Assembly (NCBI RefSeq): GCF_001425905.1
Contig: NZ_LMDY01000013.1
Location: 247,480 to 311,479 of the forward strand
Reading direction: 5' to 3'
From: Methylibium sp. Root1272
GTDB lineage: Bacteria > Pseudomonadota > Gammaproteobacteria > Burkholderiales > Burkholderiaceae_C
Length of the DNA stretch: 64,000 bases
Shown in pieces: positions 61,582 to 64,000 of the stretch (positions are counted from its first letter, which is position 1; each line of letters opens with the position of its first letter). The notes beneath the pieces were generated by a model. It ran no database searches. It was given only the letters and a program-made list of their open reading frames with translations, and was not told the DNA's origin. The position numbers were made by a program, and so were the translations under genes.

Positions 61582-62316
61582 TCAGGCCGCGTCGTGGAAG
61601 ATGATGCCGGCCGCGTGGCGCCGGCCCGTGCGCAGCCGGCTGACGCCGTGCCGCAGGTTCACGCGCACCGTGCCGCGCGCACCGTGCACCGGGCGCTGGT
61701 GCACCGCGATCACCGCCGCGTCGCCCTGGCGCAGCGGCAGCACCATCGGCCGCGACTGCTGGCGTGGGCGCTGCTCGGTCATCACGAACTCGCCGCCCTC
61801 GAAATCGCGCCCCGGTTCGGAGAGCAGCAGGACCAGCTGCAAGGGGAAGACCTGCTCGCCGTAGAGATCCTGGTGCAGGCAGTTGTAGTCGCCTTCGCCG
61901 TACTGCAGCAGCAAGGGCGTAGGGCGCCGCTGTCCCGCCGCATGGCAGCGCACGATGAACTCGGCGTGCTGCGCCGGGAAGCGCGTCGCCTGCCCCAGTG
62001 CCTCTTGCCAGCGATTGGCGATCGGCACCAGCCGCGAGTAGACGGCCTCGCGCAGCCCGGCGACCAGGTTCGGCAAGGGATGGTCGAAATAGCGATATTC
62101 ACCCCGGCCGAAGCCGTGGCGCGCCATCACCACGCGGCTGCGGAACCCCCGCTCCTGCGCATACAGCGCCGCCAGTGCCCGGCATTCGTCCGGGGTGACG
62201 AGGCGCTCGATCACGGCGGCGCCCTGGGCATCGAGTTCGCCGTCGATCCGCGGCCAGTCCAGCGCGGCGATCCGGCGCGCGATGCCGCCGCCGCCGCCCT
62301 CGTCGCGCGCATTCAT
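61582..62316 (-). CDS. 2OG-Fe(II) oxygenase of the ada operon
   Basis: A 244-residue Fe(II)/2-oxoglutarate oxygenase distinct from AlkB. Iron ligands His148-x-Asp150 (NCLHQDLYGEQ) and probably His211, with a following Arg (RGTVRVNLRHG) for 2OG. FEGGEFVMTEQRPRQQSRP is a recurrent motif in a Burkholderiales family that I know only as uncharacterised 2OG-Fe(II) oxygenases. The start overlaps the ada stop (ATGA), and alkB follows closely, so it is likely part of the adaptive response; its substrate is not known. Confidence 0.85.
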   Translation of the reverse strand: MNARDEGGGGGIARRIAALDWPRIDGELDAQGAAVIERLVTPDECRALAALYAQERGFRSRVVMARHGFGRGEYRYFDHPLPNLVAGLREAVYSRLVPIANRWQEALGQATRFPAQHAEFIVRCHAAGQRRPTPLLLQYGEGDYNCLHQDLYGEQVFPLQLVLLLSEPGRDFEGGEFVMTEQRPRQQSRPMVLPLRQGDAAVIAVHQRPVHGARGTVRVNLRHGVSRLRTGRRHAAGIIFHDAA

Positions 62317-63395
62317 GTCTGCGCTTCCCGCTCCAGCAGCGTGCGCTTGCGCTCCACGCCCCAACGGTAGCCCGACAGCGCGCCATCGCTGCGCACCACG
62401 CGGTGGCAAGGGATGGCCACCGCCAGCGCGTTGGCGGCACAGGCCTGCGCGACGGCGCGCACCGCTGTCGGCGCACCGATGCGCGCGGCGATCTCGGTGT
62501 AGCTCGCGGTCCGGCCGGCGGGGATGTCGCGCAAGGCCTGCCAGACACGCTGCTGGAAGGCGGTACCACGTACATCGAGCGGCAGGTCGAGGCCGATGCG
62601 CGGCGCCTCGACGAAGCCGACCACCCGGGCGACGAGCCGTTCGAAGGCCCGGTCACCACCGATCAACTGCGCCTTCGGGAAGCGGTCCTGCAGTTCGTGG
62701 GCCAGCGTATCCGGATCGTCGCCGATCAGGATCGCGCAGACGCCGCGGTCGCTCTGCGCCACGAGGATGGCGCCGAGCGAACACTGGCCGATGGCGAAGC
62801 GGATCTGCGTGCCCGCGCCGCCGGCGCGGTAGCGGCTGGCGGTCATGCCCAGCACTCCGTCCGCCTCGTCGTAGAAGCGACCGCCGGAGTTGTAGCCGGC
62901 GTCGTAGATCGCATCGGTGACCGTGCTGCCGCGGCGGCCGAGCGCCTCGCGCAGGCGCCGGGCGCGGTGCGCGGTGGCATAGGCCTTCGGCGTGAGGCCG
63001 GTGACCGCCTTGAACACGCGGTGCAGGTGGTAGCTGCTGAGGCCGGCGCGCCGTGCCAGCTCATCGAGCGTCGGCGCCGGATCGGCGGCCTCGATGTAGC
63101 GGCACAGATCGGCGACCTTGGCTGCCTGCAGCGCGGCCGCCGGCAACTGATCGGGCTTGCAGCGCAGACAGGGCCGGAAGCCGGCCGCGCGGGCCGCTGC
63201 CTCGGTGTCATGAAAGGCCACGTTCTCGGGTCGGGCGGGGCGGGCCGCGCAGCTCGGCCGGCAGTAGATGCCGGTCGTGCGCACCGAGTAGAAGAACCGT
63301 CCGTCGGCCGCGGGGTCGCGCGCCACGACGACGGCCCAGCGCGGGTCAGCCACCGTGGCCGCGGCTCGCCGTTCGGTCTGGTTGCTCATGTTCAT
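62313..63395 (-). CDS. ada: Bifunctional Ada: transcriptional activator and O6-methylguanine-DNA methyltransferase
   Basis: A 360-residue full-length Ada. The N-terminal zinc domain has Cys45 (the methylphosphotriester acceptor), Cys49, Cys76 and Cys79 (CRPSC and CLRC). An AraC-type HTH follows (about 92-185, LSSYHLHRVFKAVTGLTPKAY), and the C-terminal methyltransferase has the active-site PCHRVV (about 328) with RAVAQACAANALAV before it. Methylated Ada activates its own operon: ada, the 2OG-Fe(II) oxygenase and alkB, which are translationally coupled here. Confidence 0.96.
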   Translation of the reverse strand: MNMSNQTERRAAATVADPRWAVVVARDPAADGRFFYSVRTTGIYCRPSCAARPARPENVAFHDTEAAARAAGFRPCLRCKPDQLPAAALQAAKVADLCRYIEAADPAPTLDELARRAGLSSYHLHRVFKAVTGLTPKAYATAHRARRLREALGRRGSTVTDAIYDAGYNSGGRFYDEADGVLGMTASRYRAGGAGTQIRFAIGQCSLGAILVAQSDRGVCAILIGDDPDTLAHELQDRFPKAQLIGGDRAFERLVARVVGFVEAPRIGLDLPLDVRGTAFQQRVWQALRDIPAGRTASYTEIAARIGAPTAVRAVAQACAANALAVAIPCHRVVRSDGALSGYRWGVERKRTLLEREAQT

Positions 63396-63612
63396 GGTGG
63401 TCCGTCATCGTGTGCGTGGGTCGATGAGGGCACTTTAGGCATCGTTCCTCGTCACGACACTCCGTGTCTTGCTGCTGAATTGGATACTTTCTTCGATCCC
63501 CGCGTGCGGACGAGGCCGTTGGTCGCGCAGGTGACAAGGCCGTGACGACGACGCACCGGCCTGGGGCTGCCGAGGCCACGCGAACAGGCAACCGTTGCGC
63601 AAACCCACTTAA

Positions 63613-63630
63613 GGGGAACCCCGCCTATTG
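63613..63630 (+). promoter_or_regulatory. GGGG-AA-CCCC repeat upstream of ABC ATPase gene
   Basis: GGGG (63613-63616) and CCCC (63619-63622) flank AA, preceded by TTAA and followed at 3 nt by a weak TATTGC. It is reminiscent of the AGGG-N4-CCCT promoter palindromes at 4349 and 4718 and sits 51 nt before the start codon. Confidence 0.4.
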
Positions 63631-63680
63631 CAGCGCAGCAGCGCTGCTTAGAGTGCGAAGCCCTGCCTCCCTGTCCCTGC

Positions 63681-64000
63681 ATGAGCGACATCATTCTCCA
63701 GACGCGCGAGTTGACGAAGGACTTCAAGGGGTTCACGGCGGTGGACCGCGTGGACCTTGCGGTGCAGCGAGGGCACATCCACGCGCTGATCGGGCCCAAC
63801 GGGGCGGGCAAGACCACCTGCTTCAACCTGCTCACGAAGTTCCTCGCGCCCAGCCGCGGCACGATCCACTTCAACGGCCACGACATCACCGCCGAGAAGC
63901 CCGCGCAGATCGCCCGCCGCGGCGTCATCCGCTCCTTCCAGATCTCCGCCGTCTTCCCCCACCTGAGCGTGCTGGAGAACGTGCGCATCGGCCTGCAGCG
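63681..64000 (+). CDS. LivG-like ABC transporter ATP-binding protein, 5' part
   Basis: The first 106 codons are in the window and the gene runs off the end. Walker A IGPNGAGKTTCFN at about 38-50 and the FKGFTAVDRVDLAV start are typical of LivG/BraF/UrtD ATPases of branched-chain amino-acid or urea/amide importers, including the LivG-type Q-loop region RSFQISAVFPHLSVLENV. Which substrate is carried depends on genes beyond the window. No Shine-Dalgarno stands out before the ATG at 63681. Confidence 0.85.
   Translation, partial: MSDIILQTRELTKDFKGFTAVDRVDLAVQRGHIHALIGPNGAGKTTCFNLLTKFLAPSRGTIHFNGHDITAEKPAQIARRGVIRSFQISAVFPHLSVLENVRIGLQ

Overview
The window is a very GC-rich, densely packed chromosomal segment. 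Gene content points to a betaproteobacterium of the order Burkholderiales, probably the Rubrivivax/Leptothrix/Methylibium side: soluble NAD-dependent formate dehydrogenase fdsGBACD, OxyR-KatG-Dps, GTP-type PEP carboxykinase, ExbBD-TonB with Fur-box promoters, an apbE/PepSY iron-reduction cluster, and an Ada-oxygenase-AlkB operon. This placement is inferred from family knowledge; no rRNA or other marker is present. I see no rRNA or tRNA gene, insertion sequence, prophage or CRISPR array.

Layout. 1-5041: end of a thioredoxin-like lipoprotein gene, a TetR regulator, UspA, a phosphoesterase, a YecA/SEC-C protein and two tiny genes sharing an unusual AGGGTTNNCCCT promoter palindrome, closed by a clear terminator. 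5072-6949: pckG. 7277-19259: a molybdenum/tungsten-formate island with a TupA-like binding protein, a decayed modA copy, a ModE-like regulator, fdsGBACD, modABC and a MOSC protein. 19299-20141: rlmJ. 20221-22287: Fur-controlled tonB-exbB-exbD. 22521-27681: a MacAB-type tripartite efflux operon. 27751-37890: an iron island with a Fiu-like receptor plus PKHD hydroxylase, a flavin-based reductase operon (PepSY, DUF2271, DUF4198, ApbE, diflavin reductase) and a hydroxamate-type receptor.

37969-47731: MFS-acyltransferase fusion, tgt, K+ channel, queA, recG and a BvgS/EvgS-like hybrid kinase. 47866-51605: oxyR-katG-dps peroxide defence. 51631-54208: phospholipase D-family protein and ubiA. 54229-60375: a proline/glutamate catabolic block (gdhA, proC, putA and a divergent Lrp-type regulator). 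60400-63395: DUF3617 protein and the alkylation-repair operon ada / 2OG-Fe(II) oxygenase / alkB. 63681-end: start of a LivG-like ABC ATPase.

How it fits together. Formate dehydrogenase needs a Mo (or W) bis-MGD cofactor, and oxyanion uptake genes flank its operon on both sides. The iron island combines siderophore receptors, their TonB motor and a predicted extracytoplasmic ferric reductase in which DUF2271 carries a textbook ApbE flavinylation motif (Asp93 to Thr99). Proline is oxidised by PutA to glutamate and by GdhA to 2-oxoglutarate. A window-wide feature is that at least eight genes have a -10-like hexamer only 5-8 nt before the start codon and no Shine-Dalgarno, suggesting leaderless mRNAs. 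The leads I consider most original are this leaderless pattern, the palindrome shared by the two tiny genes, the triple-deleted modA copy, the CATATG operator array at fdsG and the flavinylated DUF2271 reductase.
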